Part shown: one piece after another, positions 7,983 to 16,085 of the stretch
Layout of the letters: each line of letters begins with the position of its first letter
How positions within the stretch are numbered: the first letter of the stretch is position 1
Assembly (NCBI GenBank): GCA_036489765.1
Contig: DASXFE010000026.1
Coordinates: 1-64,000 of the forward strand
DNA length: 64,000 nucleotides
Direction: 5' to 3'
From: DATARH01 sp036489765
Lineage (GTDB): Bacteria; Pseudomonadota; Alphaproteobacteria; ATCC43930; CGMCC-115725
Translations under genes and position numbers: made by a program
The notes under the pieces: model-generated
The model's database searches: none
What the model saw: only the letters and a program-made list of their open reading frames with translations
What the model was told of the DNA's origin: nothing

Positions 7983-9631
7983 CGCGCCATGAACGACCGG
8001 CGGTTGCGGACCAGCGGCATCAGGATGACGCCGACGGCGAACAGCACACCCATCATCAGGATCACGTCGTTGAAGGTGAGCACCAGCGCCTCGCGCTGAA
8101 CCTTCATCGCCAGCAGCTTTAGTGCGGCTTGGTGCGGGTCGCCGGGAATGACGGTCGAAAACCGCTCGGTCGCGCCGTTGAGGAAATGCTGCACCGCCGG
8201 CCGCGCCGGGTTCACGTCCTCGATCAGCCGGTTCCAATGGAAATGGAGCCGGCTGTTCATGATGGTGCCGATCGTCGCCAGCGCGATCGCGCCGCCGAGG
8301 TCGCGGGTGAGGTTGTAGAGCCCGGCGCCGTTCTTGAGCCGGTCGGGGCCGAGCGTGCTCAGCGAGATGAGGTTCGCCGGCAGATAGCAGAACATCAGCG
8401 CGATCCCGCGAACGATCTGCGGCACCATCAGCTCGTTGAAGCCTGCCTGGTTGGTCAGGCTCGCGGTCAAGTACATCGCCACCGCGAACAGCCCCATCCC
8501 GATCCCGAGCATGACGCGCAGGTCGAGCTTGCGCGAGATATAGGCGGTGAACGGGGTCATGCACATTTGCGTCACGCCGGTGACGACGACGATCATGCCG
8601 ATCTGGAACGCGCTGTACCCACGCACCTCGGCGAGGAACAGCGGGATCACATAGGTGGCGCCGTAAAGCCCGGTGCCGATGACGAAGGTATAGAACGTGC
8701 CGAGCGCGAAATTGCGGTCCTTGAACGTGCGCAACTCGACGATCGGCTGGCGATACGTGAAGACGCGCCAGAAGAAGAGGGTCGAAAAAACCCCGGCCGC
8801 GACGACGGCATAGCGGATCGTCGTGTCGTCGAGCCAATCCCAGCGCGGCCCTTCCTCGAGCGCGTATTCGAGGCTCGCGAGAAAGATCGCCATGAAGACG
8901 AGGCCCATGACGTCGAGATTGCGCAGCAGCGAGAGGTCGGGCTTATCGATGTCGATCATCAACCAGACGGTCACGATGACCAGCACGCCGGGCGCGACGT
9001 TGACAAGAAAAAGCCAGTGCCAGTTCAGCGTATCCGTAAGGTAGCCGCCGACTGTCGGGCCGAGGGTCGAAGACAAATTCAGGATCAGCGAGATCAGCAC
9101 CATGATCTGGCCGAGCTGGGGCTGGCGGAACTTGGTGTAGATGACCGGAAAGACCAGCGGCGTCAGCGAACCTCCGGAGGCACCCTGGAGCGCGCGGTAG
9201 AAGATCATCTGATCGAGGCTTGTCGCGGTCGCGCAAAGAACGCTCGCGCCGGTAAAACCAGCCGCCGCGAAGGCGAACACCACCCGCGTCGAGAACAGCC
9301 GCGACAAGGTGCCTGACAGCGGCACCATCACGACATCGGCGATCAGATAGGCGGTCTGAACCCAGCTGATCTCGTCGGGGCTCGCCGACAGCCCGCCCTG
9401 GATCTGGGTCAAGGAGCTCGTGACGATCTGCACGTCCATGATCGCCATGAACTGGCCGCAAACCATCGCCAGCACGCCGAGCCAGTCCTTGAGCTTGGGC
9501 GGGGGGTGCTGGCCGACTTCGGGAACCGGCGCCGGCGGCGCTGCCGGGGGCGGCGGCTCGGCGGGGATCGGCCGCGGACGCGGCTGCGTGCCCCAGACCC
9601 GGCGCAGCGGCGCCGCGAGGGTCCAGGTCAT
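7979..9631 (-). CDS. DHA2-family MFS multidrug efflux permease (EmrB type)
   Basis: Inner-membrane proton-driven drug exporter of the 14-helix DHA2 family, 550 aa. After a proline-rich cytosolic N-terminus come the helices; visible signatures are MAIMDVQIVTSSLTQIQGGL, WVQTAYLIADVVMVPLSG, RALQGASGGSLTPLVFPV and GPTVGGYLTD. It overlaps the upstream membrane-fusion gene as ATGA, so the two form a translationally coupled EmrAB-like pair. An outer-membrane channel gene is not adjacent. The pair is probably controlled by the divergent TetR regulator. Confidence 0.95.
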   Translation of the reverse strand: MTWTLAAPLRRVWGTQPRPRPIPAEPPPPAAPPAPVPEVGQHPPPKLKDWLGVLAMVCGQFMAIMDVQIVTSSLTQIQGGLSASPDEISWVQTAYLIADVVMVPLSGTLSRLFSTRVVFAFAAAGFTGASVLCATATSLDQMIFYRALQGASGGSLTPLVFPVIYTKFRQPQLGQIMVLISLILNLSSTLGPTVGGYLTDTLNWHWLFLVNVAPGVLVIVTVWLMIDIDKPDLSLLRNLDVMGLVFMAIFLASLEYALEEGPRWDWLDDTTIRYAVVAAGVFSTLFFWRVFTYRQPIVELRTFKDRNFALGTFYTFVIGTGLYGATYVIPLFLAEVRGYSAFQIGMIVVVTGVTQMCMTPFTAYISRKLDLRVMLGIGMGLFAVAMYLTASLTNQAGFNELMVPQIVRGIALMFCYLPANLISLSTLGPDRLKNGAGLYNLTRDLGGAIALATIGTIMNSRLHFHWNRLIEDVNPARPAVQHFLNGATERFSTVIPGDPHQAALKLLAMKVQREALVLTFNDVILMMGVLFAVGVILMPLVRNRRSFMAR

Positions 9632-10716
9632 TCCGCCGCCGCCGGCGCCGCCTGGGCGGTCCCGACGATCCCGGTCTTGGCGGTCTCGGTCGAACCGGTT
9701 CTCGTATCGACCGACACCGTTACCGACAGCCCCGGCCGCAGCAGATGGGCCAGCGGCCCGTCGGCCGGCAATTCGATCCGCACCGGCACGCGCTGGACGA
9801 TCTTGGTGAAGTTGCCGGTCGCGTTGTCGGGCGGCAACAGGCTGAACTGCGCGCCGCTTGCCGGTGCGAAGCTTTCGATCCTGCCGGTGATGGGCTGGTC
9901 GGGATAAGCGTCGACCTCGATCGTCGCGGTCTCTCCCGGCCGCATGCGGGTGAGCTGTGTTTCCTTGAAATTCGCCGTCACATAGACGTGCGGCAGCGGC
10001 ACCAGCGACAGCAACTGCTGGCCCGGCTTGACGTATTGACCCATCTGGCCGGCGCGGTTCCCGGCGACGCCGTCGACAGGGGCGCGGATGATCGTGTCGT
10101 CGAGCTGGCTCAGCGCCAGCGCCAGCGCGCCCTTCGACTGCTCCAGCCGCGCCGCCTCCTCGGCCCGTTGCGACTTGAACACCGCGAGCTGGTTCCGCGC
10201 CGCGGCGATCGCCGCCTTGGCCCGGATCAGCTCGGCCGCCGCCTTCTGCGCATCGGCGGTCGCCGTGTCGAATTGCTGCTTGCTGGCAACCGAGCTCGAG
10301 ATAAGCGCGGTGTAGCGCTTCAGGTCGAGCTGCGTCCGGGTGACGTCCGTCTCGGCCATCGACTGGTTCGCGACGGCCTGGTCAATCATCGACTGCTGCA
10401 AGGCAACCCGGCTGTCATAGGTGCCGAGCGTCGCCTCGCTGGTGGCGACCATCGCCTTGGCCTGGTTGACCCGGGTCACGTAGTCGGTGTCGTCGATCGT
10501 GAACAGGACCTGGTTTGCCTTGACCCGCTCATTGTCGGCGACCTTGATGCCGTTGAGCGTACCTTCGATTTCCGGGGCGATCACGATCGTGTCGGCCTGG
10601 ATATAGGCGTCGTCGGTGGTCTGGAAAAACCGCCACTCGGTCCACCAGTACCAGCCGCCATAGGCGATGACGGCCAGGGCCAGCACCGGCACGACTACCA
10701 GCAAAATCCTTCGCAT
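9628..10716 (-). CDS. HlyD/EmrA-family membrane fusion protein
   Basis: Periplasmic adaptor of a tripartite drug efflux pump, 362 aa. One N-terminal membrane helix (LLVVVPVLALAVIAYGGWYW) is followed by a biotinyl-lipoyl-like part (DDAYIQADTIVIAPEIEG), a long alpha-helical hairpin rich in Gln and Ala (about residues 95-200), and the second lipoyl half (IIRAPVDGVAGNRAGQMGQYV). TDVTRTQLDLKRY is an EmrA-type signature. First gene of the efflux operon. A palindromic operator lies 35-55 bases upstream of its start. Confidence 0.95.
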   Translation of the reverse strand: MRRILLVVVPVLALAVIAYGGWYWWTEWRFFQTTDDAYIQADTIVIAPEIEGTLNGIKVADNERVKANQVLFTIDDTDYVTRVNQAKAMVATSEATLGTYDSRVALQQSMIDQAVANQSMAETDVTRTQLDLKRYTALISSSVASKQQFDTATADAQKAAAELIRAKAAIAAARNQLAVFKSQRAEEAARLEQSKGALALALSQLDDTIIRAPVDGVAGNRAGQMGQYVKPGQQLLSLVPLPHVYVTANFKETQLTRMRPGETATIEVDAYPDQPITGRIESFAPASGAQFSLLPPDNATGNFTKIVQRVPVRIELPADGPLAHLLRPGLSVTVSVDTRTGSTETAKTGIVGTAQAAPAAAE

Positions 10717-10750
10717 CTTCCGGGCCGAACCGTTCCTACCCTGCGCCGAC

Positions 10751-10771
10751 TAAACTGAACCGTTCAGTTTA
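10751..10771. promoter_or_regulatory. Perfect 21-bp palindrome, probable TetR operator
   Basis: The core AAACTGAACCGTTCAGTTT plus one matching base on each side gives 10-bp arms around a single central base. It lies between the divergent tetR and efflux genes, the usual place for an autoregulatory operator that shuts off both promoters. The symmetry is seen directly; binding by the adjacent TetR protein is inferred. Confidence 0.8.
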
Positions 10772-10835
10772 ATCTTGCGTGAACATGCTAGCGCGGCTAC
10801 ATCGCTGTCAAGCATGCCCGACTTCCGCTCCAGCC

Positions 10836-11453
10836 ATGTATGATGTGCGTGGCAGAACCGGTAAGGCCGCCGACATCCTCGGCGCGGCCCGGCGGGAGTT
10901 TCTGAAAAGCGGTTTCGGCGCCGTCAGCATGGACGCGATCGCGCGCGGGGCCGGCGTGTCGAAGGCCACCGTCTACGCCCATTTCACCGGCAAGGAGGAG
11001 CTGTTCGGCGCCGTCATCTCCGAGATGTCCGAGCGGTATTTCGGTGGGTTCTCGGCCACCGAGTTGGACCCCGTCGATGCGGCCGCGTCGCTGATGACCC
11101 TGGCCCGGCAATTCCTCGAATTGCTGCTATCGCCCGATGCAATCGCCCTCAATCGCATCATCATCGCCGAGGTGACGCGGTTTCCGGCGCTGGGCGAAGT
11201 CTTCTGGCAAGCTGGTCCCGAGAGGACGCGCGCACAGATCGCCACCTTTCTGCGTCGCGCCACCGCCGCGGGCTCGCTCGACATCACCGACCCGCAACGC
11301 GCCGCCGACCAGTTCGCGACGCTGGCCCGCGGCGAAATCCACCAGCGCCACCTTTTCGGCCGCGAAAAGGACATCGGCTCGGCCGCGCTCGACGCCGCCG
11401 CCCGAATGGCGGTCGACACGTTTCTGCGGGCGTTCGGGGCGCAGCGGAAATAG
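10836..11453 (+). CDS. TetR/AcrR-family transcriptional repressor
   Basis: A 205-aa helix-turn-helix repressor, most likely of the divergent efflux operon and of itself. The HTH is VSMDAIARGAGVSKATVYAHF, and a typical TetR ligand domain follows, with the C-terminal half (RRATAAGSLDITDPQRAADQF) as in the AefR-like/YcdC group. I choose the ATG at 10836. The frame also opens at a GTG (10779) and an ATG (10785), but those would leave only 7-13 bases after the operator and add a tail that looks untranslated. No good Shine-Dalgarno precedes any of the three. Confidence 0.88.
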   Translation: MYDVRGRTGKAADILGAARREFLKSGFGAVSMDAIARGAGVSKATVYAHFTGKEELFGAVISEMSERYFGGFSATELDPVDAAASLMTLARQFLELLLSPDAIALNRIIIAEVTRFPALGEVFWQAGPERTRAQIATFLRRATAAGSLDITDPQRAADQFATLARGEIHQRHLFGREKDIGSAALDAAARMAVDTFLRAFGAQRK

Positions 11454-11461
11454 CGGCCCGC

Positions 11462-12664
11462 TCAGCGCCGCCAGAGCTCGGCGAGCCTGGCGAGGCAGGC
11501 GGCCCGGTCGGCGCGGAAATCGCCGTCCTCCCACCAATTTCGAACGGCGGTCAGGAGACTTCCGACTTCCGGCCCCTCGGGTACGCCGAGCGCGCCGACG
11601 TCGTCGCCGCCGATCGGAAATGGCGGAGGGGCCCACTTATCGGCAAGCAACTCGCGAAGCCGTGGCGCCGACATCTTGCCCTCGGCGGCTAGCAGCAGCG
11701 CCGTGTCGCGGTAGCGCTGAGCACCCAGGCGATAGACGGCGCGGCGTCGCGAGTAGTCGTCATCATCGGGACCGAGTGCAAGCGGCGGCGCCAGCCCGGC
11801 CAGGCGGTCGCGGTCGGAGCGGGAAAGGCGCAGGCGTTCCCCGAGACGCCAGGCGCCGGCTTTGTCGATTTCGATCAGGGCGGCGAGGCGCAGGATCGGG
11901 TCGCGCGAGCGGAGGCGGCTGACGCGGTCGATATGGCGTGCCTCGGGGAGGATCGCGGGGAGGACGCCGTCTTCCTGCATCAGTCCGAGGGTGCGGACCG
12001 GCTCAAAAACAGCGAGGAGGCCGAGGAGTTCGCGGGCGACGCGTTCGGCCGAGAGGGTGGGGAGTTGCGGGATAGCGGCGCGGCAGGCGGCGCGGGCCGC
12101 GGAATCGCCTTCGCCGTGGCCGAAACGGGCCTCGAAACGGTAGTAGCGCAGGAGACGGAGGACATCCTCCTCGAGCCGGCGCGCGGGGTCGCCGACAAAG
12201 CGGACGCAGCCGGCGGCGAGGTCGGCCTGGCCGCCGACGGGATCGAAGAGGGTCCCGTCGGGCGACAGGTAGATCGCGTTGATCGTGAAGTCGCGGCGCG
12301 CAGCGTCGGCGCCCCAATCGACGTCGTACGCGACGACCGCGTGCCGGCCGTCGGTTGCGACATCGCGGCGGAGCGTCGTGATCTCGTAATGCCGTTTCGG
12401 GAAAACCGCCGTCACCGTGCCGTGGGCGAGGCCGGTCGCGACGGCGCGGATGCGAGCCTCTTCGAGCGCCGCAAGTACCGCTTGGGGGCGCGCCGGCGTG
12501 GCGGCGTCGATATCGACGATCCGGGTCGCCGGATGCCCGAGCAGCGAATCGCGGACGGCCCCGCCGACAAAGCGCAACTCGATCCCAGCCGCCGCCAGCG
12601 CCGCAACCAGAACCCGCGTCTCGCGCGATTTGGCCCAGGCGGGCGGCCAGCGCCCCGGCGTCAC
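11462..12664 (-). CDS. cca: CCA tRNA nucleotidyltransferase / poly(A) polymerase family
   Basis: Adds or repairs the 3' CCA end of tRNAs. A 400-aa class II nucleotidyltransferase with FVGGAVRDSLLG (GGxVRD), the metal-binding DIDAA (DxD), RRDFTINAIY, and RFVGDPARRLEEDVLRLLR. I start it at the GTG at 12664, which overlaps the stop of the upstream DUF6111 gene as GTGA; the longer open frame to 12859 is only an overlap with that gene. Last gene of the DUF1285-Nudix-DUF6111-cca operon, an order seen in many alphaproteobacteria. Confidence 0.95.
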   Translation of the reverse strand: MTPGRWPPAWAKSRETRVLVAALAAAGIELRFVGGAVRDSLLGHPATRIVDIDAATPARPQAVLAALEEARIRAVATGLAHGTVTAVFPKRHYEITTLRRDVATDGRHAVVAYDVDWGADAARRDFTINAIYLSPDGTLFDPVGGQADLAAGCVRFVGDPARRLEEDVLRLLRYYRFEARFGHGEGDSAARAACRAAIPQLPTLSAERVARELLGLLAVFEPVRTLGLMQEDGVLPAILPEARHIDRVSRLRSRDPILRLAALIEIDKAGAWRLGERLRLSRSDRDRLAGLAPPLALGPDDDDYSRRRAVYRLGAQRYRDTALLLAAEGKMSAPRLRELLADKWAPPPFPIGGDDVGALGVPEGPEVGSLLTAVRNWWEDGDFRADRAACLARLAELWRR

Positions 12665-12918
12665 GGGGCCTGCTCGATATGGCCCGGCACGATCAGCCCG
12701 TTGCGCCATTGCGGCGGCACGTAGGTGCCGTTCGTCGCCGAACCGAAATGCACGGTCACCGTGAACAGCACCACCGCCAGCAGCGCCGCCCCCGCACCGG
12801 CCGCCCACAAAAGCGGCACGAGGCGCCAGGCGACGCCGCCCTGCGCAAGGCGCAGCCAAATCAGGTAAAGCACGGTCGGCAGGGCCAGGGGCAGGAAAAT
12901 GGTCAGGAATTCGCGCAT
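12661..12918 (-). CDS. DUF6111-type small membrane protein
   Basis: An 85-aa protein with two hydrophobic segments (FLTIFLPLALPTVLYLIWL and VPLLWAAGAGAALLAVVLFT), predicted as two membrane helices, ending in PPQWRNGLIVPGHIE. Position between the CoA pyrophosphatase and cca, length and the PP...NG...PG(H) tail match the alphaproteobacterial DUF6111 family. Its function is not known. The start is 10 bases after the upstream stop and the stop overlaps the cca start, so it is clearly part of the operon. Confidence 0.82.
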   Translation of the reverse strand: MREFLTIFLPLALPTVLYLIWLRLAQGGVAWRLVPLLWAAGAGAALLAVVLFTVTVHFGSATNGTYVPPQWRNGLIVPGHIEQAP

Positions 12919-12928
12919 CGACGGCGCC

Positions 12929-13576
12929 TCATCCCGCCAGCACCTCGGCCAGGTTGACGAGCATCCCCGCCGTCGCCCCCCAAATGTTCCGGCCCTCGTA
13001 AGGCAGCACGTAGAAAACCCGCCGGCGCCCCGCCGATTCCCGCTCGACCCGATGATGGTTGGCGCGGTCGAGCACATAGCTGAGCGGCACCTCGAACGCT
13101 TCGGCGACCTCGAACGGGTCGATCACGATCGGGAAGGGCGGAGTGACGACGCCGACGACCGGCGTCACCTCGAAGCCGGTGCCGGTCACGTAATCGTCGA
13201 GCCGCCCGATCACCGTGATGTGCTGGCGCGGCAGGCCGACCTCTTCCTCGGTCTCGCGCAGCGCCGTGGCTACGGCATCGGCGTCATCGGGCTCCCTGCG
13301 GCCCCCGGGGAACGAGATCTGGCCGGCATGGGATTGCAGATGCGCGGTGCGCTGGGTCAGCAGGATCGTCAGTCCGCCGGGCCGGTCGACCAGGGGCACC
13401 AACACCGAGGCCGGCCTCAACGCGGCGCTGGGGCGGGTCATGTCGGGGGTGACGGCCGTGTCGCCGCGGACCGAGGCGCGCACCTCGGCGGCTTCCTCGG
13501 GGTCGCTGGTGCCGCCGAAACCGCGCCGGCCCGGCTCGAAACGCCGCAGCCGGGCGATCACTTCTTCGCGATCCAT
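12929..13576 (-). CDS. Nudix CoA pyrophosphatase
   Basis: A 215-aa Nudix hydrolase predicted to cleave CoA and acyl-CoA to 4'-phosphopantetheine forms and 3',5'-ADP. It carries the NuCoA signature LLTQRTAHLQSHAGQISFPG and the Nudix box with REtEEEvGL (ALRETEEEVGLP), plus the C-terminal IWGATAGML seen in this family. The start may be the ATG at 13576 or an in-frame GTG 12 bases upstream; I use the ATG. It lies between DUF1285 and DUF6111 in a tightly spaced operon. Confidence 0.94.
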   Translation of the reverse strand: MDREEVIARLRRFEPGRRGFGGTSDPEEAAEVRASVRGDTAVTPDMTRPSAALRPASVLVPLVDRPGGLTILLTQRTAHLQSHAGQISFPGGRREPDDADAVATALRETEEEVGLPRQHITVIGRLDDYVTGTGFEVTPVVGVVTPPFPIVIDPFEVAEAFEVPLSYVLDRANHHRVERESAGRRRVFYVLPYEGRNIWGATAGMLVNLAEVLAG

Positions 13577-13592
13577 TTGACGATCCACCGGC

Positions 13593-14135
13593 CTATTCCT
13601 CGTCGCCGGGATCGCCGAGACAGAAAAACATGCCCCCGCTCCACACGCCGAATTGGGTTTCGCCGTCGATCTCCTCCTCGGCGGCGAGATCGACGAGCTC
13701 GTAAAAGACCGGCCGCGCGAGACGGGCCTCGAGGCCGGGGCGCACGAGAATATACGGCGATGGCTCGCCATCGGGAGCAGTTTCGACGCGGAGCGGATGA
13801 TCCGGCCCGGCGGGCACAATTTCGTCCAGATTGGTCGTAAAACTGAGGGTACGCGCTCTTCCCGCACCCTCGGCGTCGAGCGCCACGGCGATGAAGGGAA
13901 CATCCTCGACGACGATCCGGCCTCGCTCGACCGGAGTGACCAGGAGATAGTCGCCGCCCTCGCGGCGAAGCACGGAGGCGAAGAGCTTGACCAGCGGCAG
14001 CCGCCGGATCGGCGACCCTTGATAAAACCAGGTGCCGTCGCGGGCAATGCGAATGTCGAACTCGCCGCAACCCTCGGCCGTGAGGTCGGTTGGGCCGCGA
14101 TTCGCGGGAGAATTGCCCGGGGCGGGGTTTTCCAT
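13593..14135 (-). CDS. DUF1285 domain protein
   Basis: A 180-aa protein of the DUF1285 family, recognised by FDIRIARDGTWFYQGSPIRR, LPLVKLFASVLRREG, YLLVTPVERGRIVVEDVPF and the acidic C-terminal part. Structures of the family show a two-domain beta fold of unknown role. The start ATG at 14135 has GGAAG five bases upstream. First gene of the minus-strand operon with the CoA pyrophosphatase, divergent from moxR, a conserved alphaproteobacterial arrangement. Confidence 0.92.
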   Translation of the reverse strand: MENPAPGNSPANRGPTDLTAEGCGEFDIRIARDGTWFYQGSPIRRLPLVKLFASVLRREGGDYLLVTPVERGRIVVEDVPFIAVALDAEGAGRARTLSFTTNLDEIVPAGPDHPLRVETAPDGEPSPYILVRPGLEARLARPVFYELVDLAAEEEIDGETQFGVWSGGMFFCLGDPGDEE

Positions 14136-14198
14136 CAGTCTTCCGGAGTCTCTCGCCGGCGTGGTCGCGGCTGAGAACGATTAAACAGCGTGAGGTCC

Positions 14199-15194
14199 AT
14201 GACACCCATAAACGCCTCGTCGGCGGATTTCGTCGCCGAGATCGACGCGCTCGGCGAACGCTTCGACCTCGTGCGCGACCGGATCGGCGCAGTCATTTTC
14301 GGCCAGCGCGAGGTGATCGAGCAAGCCTTGATCACGCTACTCTCGGGCGGGCATGCGCTCTTGATCGGCGTGCCGGGCCTCGCCAAGACGCGGCTCGTCG
14401 AGACACTGGGTACGATCCTCGGCCTCGACGACAAGCGCATCCAGTGCACCCCCGACCTGATGCCGGCCGACATCCTCGGCTCCGAGGTGCTCGAAGAGGG
14501 CGAAAGCGGGCGCCGCTCGTTCCGCTTCATCCCCGGCCCGGTGTTCTGCCAGCTCCTAATGGCCGACGAGATCAACCGCGCCAGCCCGCGCACGCAATCC
14601 GCCCTCTTGCAGGCAATGCAGGAAGGGCGCGTGTCGATCGCCGGGCAATATCACCCGCTGCCGCGGCCGTTTCATGTGCTGGCGACGCAAAACCCGCTCG
14701 AGCAGGAAGGCACCTATCCGCTGCCCGAGGCGCAGCTCGACCGGTTCCTCCTGCAGATCGACGTCGACTATCCCGACCAGGACTCGGAGCGGTCGATGCT
14801 GATCGCGACGACGGGGCTCGGCGAGGCGGCGCCGTCGCCGGCAATGACCGGCGAGGAATTGATGGCGGCGCAGCAGCTTGTGAGGCGCATCCCGGTCGGC
14901 GACAGCGTCGTCGATGCGATCCTGCAGCTTGTCCGTTCCGGCAGGCCGGACCCGCACGCGACCGGCGCACGCCGCTTTGTCGCCTGGGGCCCGGGGCCGC
15001 GCGCGAGCCAGGCGCTGATGCTCGCCTGCCGCGCCCGCGCCCTCATCGACGGCCGCTACGCCCCCTCGGTCGACGACGTGCTGGCGCTGGCGCCGCCGGT
15101 GCTGCGCCACCGCATGGCAGTGAGCTTTGCCGGGCGGGCGGAGGGGGTCGGCGTCGCCGAGGTCATCGAGCAGATGATGGCGCCGCTCAGGTGA
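14199..15194 (+). CDS. MoxR-family AAA+ ATPase
   Basis: A 331-aa MoxR-type AAA+ ATPase, a chaperone-like factor usually working with VWA and DUF58 proteins encoded next to it. Walker A is GVPGLAKTRL, Walker B LMADEINRAS, sensor 1 lies in VLATQNPLEQEGTYPLPEAQ, and the lid domain follows. I start it at the ATG at 14199, nine bases inside the open frame, because GTGAGG just upstream is a good ribosome site. The stop overlaps the DUF58 start as GTGA. First gene of the moxR-DUF58-DUF4159 operon. Confidence 0.95.
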   Translation: MTPINASSADFVAEIDALGERFDLVRDRIGAVIFGQREVIEQALITLLSGGHALLIGVPGLAKTRLVETLGTILGLDDKRIQCTPDLMPADILGSEVLEEGESGRRSFRFIPGPVFCQLLMADEINRASPRTQSALLQAMQEGRVSIAGQYHPLPRPFHVLATQNPLEQEGTYPLPEAQLDRFLLQIDVDYPDQDSERSMLIATTGLGEAAPSPAMTGEELMAAQQLVRRIPVGDSVVDAILQLVRSGRPDPHATGARRFVAWGPGPRASQALMLACRARALIDGRYAPSVDDVLALAPPVLRHRMAVSFAGRAEGVGVAEVIEQMMAPLR

Positions 15195-16078
15195 ATAGCG
15201 TCTGGCCGTCTCTTCGGGACCGCGCCGAGCAAGCCGCCGCCGCGCTGCCCCCGCTGATGGTCGCGGCAGAGCGCGTGGCGGCGACGGTCGCGCAGGGCGT
15301 CCACGGCCGCCGCCGCGTCGGCCAGGGCGAGACATTCTGGCAATTCCGCCAATATCAACCCGGTGACGCGGCCAGCCACGTCGACTGGCGCGAAAGCGCG
15401 AAATCGGAACGGCTCTACGTGCGCGAGCACGAATGGGAGGCGGCGCAGAGCGTGTGGCTGTGGCGCGACGCCTCTCCGTCGATGGATTACAGCTCGGCCG
15501 GGTATCTCGGCGGCGATTGGCCGGAGAAGCGCGAGCGCGCCGACCTGCTACTGGTGGCGCTGGCGAGCCTTCTCGTGCGGGGCGGCGAGCGCCTGACGCT
15601 GCTCGGCAGCGGCATGGCGCCACTCAGCGGCCGTCTCGCGCTGAACCGGCTGGTGCAGTCGCTCGACCGCGCCGCGACCACGGGACTGCCCGACTTCGAG
15701 CCCCTGCCCCGCTCCGCACAGCTTGTCTTGATCGGCGATTTCCTCGCCCCGCTCGATGCGGTCAACGAGACCGTCATGCGCTTTGCCGGCGCGGGGCTCA
15801 AAGGCTATCTGCTGCAGGTCTGCGACCCGGCCGAAGAGGATTTGCCGTTCAACGGCCGGGTGCGTTTCGAAGGGGTCGAAGAGCGGGAAGAGATCGTGAT
15901 CGGCCGGGTCGAGACCATTCGCGGCGATTACGGCGAGCGCTTCCGCCGCCACCGCGACGGTCTTGCCGCGCTGACCCGTGCGGTCGGATGGCAATTCGGC
16001 ACCCACCGCACCGATCGTCCGCCACACCTGGCCCTCCTCGCGCTCCACGCGGCGCTGTCGCCGGATCGGCAGCGGTGA
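15191..16078 (+). CDS. DUF58 domain protein
   Basis: A 295-aa protein of the DUF58 family, a degenerate von Willebrand A-like fold found next to MoxR. The motif GRRRVGQGETFWQFRQYQPG ... DVDWRESAKS is present (here SHVDWRESAKS), followed by LYVREHEWEAAQSVWLW and DASPSMDY, a DxSxS metal-site motif. It starts with a GTG inside the moxR stop (GTGA), so translation is coupled. It probably works with MoxR and the two membrane proteins downstream in envelope or complex maturation; the target is unknown. Confidence 0.93.
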   Translation: MNSVWPSLRDRAEQAAAALPPLMVAAERVAATVAQGVHGRRRVGQGETFWQFRQYQPGDAASHVDWRESAKSERLYVREHEWEAAQSVWLWRDASPSMDYSSAGYLGGDWPEKRERADLLLVALASLLVRGGERLTLLGSGMAPLSGRLALNRLVQSLDRAATTGLPDFEPLPRSAQLVLIGDFLAPLDAVNETVMRFAGAGLKGYLLQVCDPAEEDLPFNGRVRFEGVEEREEIVIGRVETIRGDYGERFRRHRDGLAALTRAVGWQFGTHRTDRPPHLALLALHAALSPDRQR

Positions 16079-16085
16079 TCCTCTG

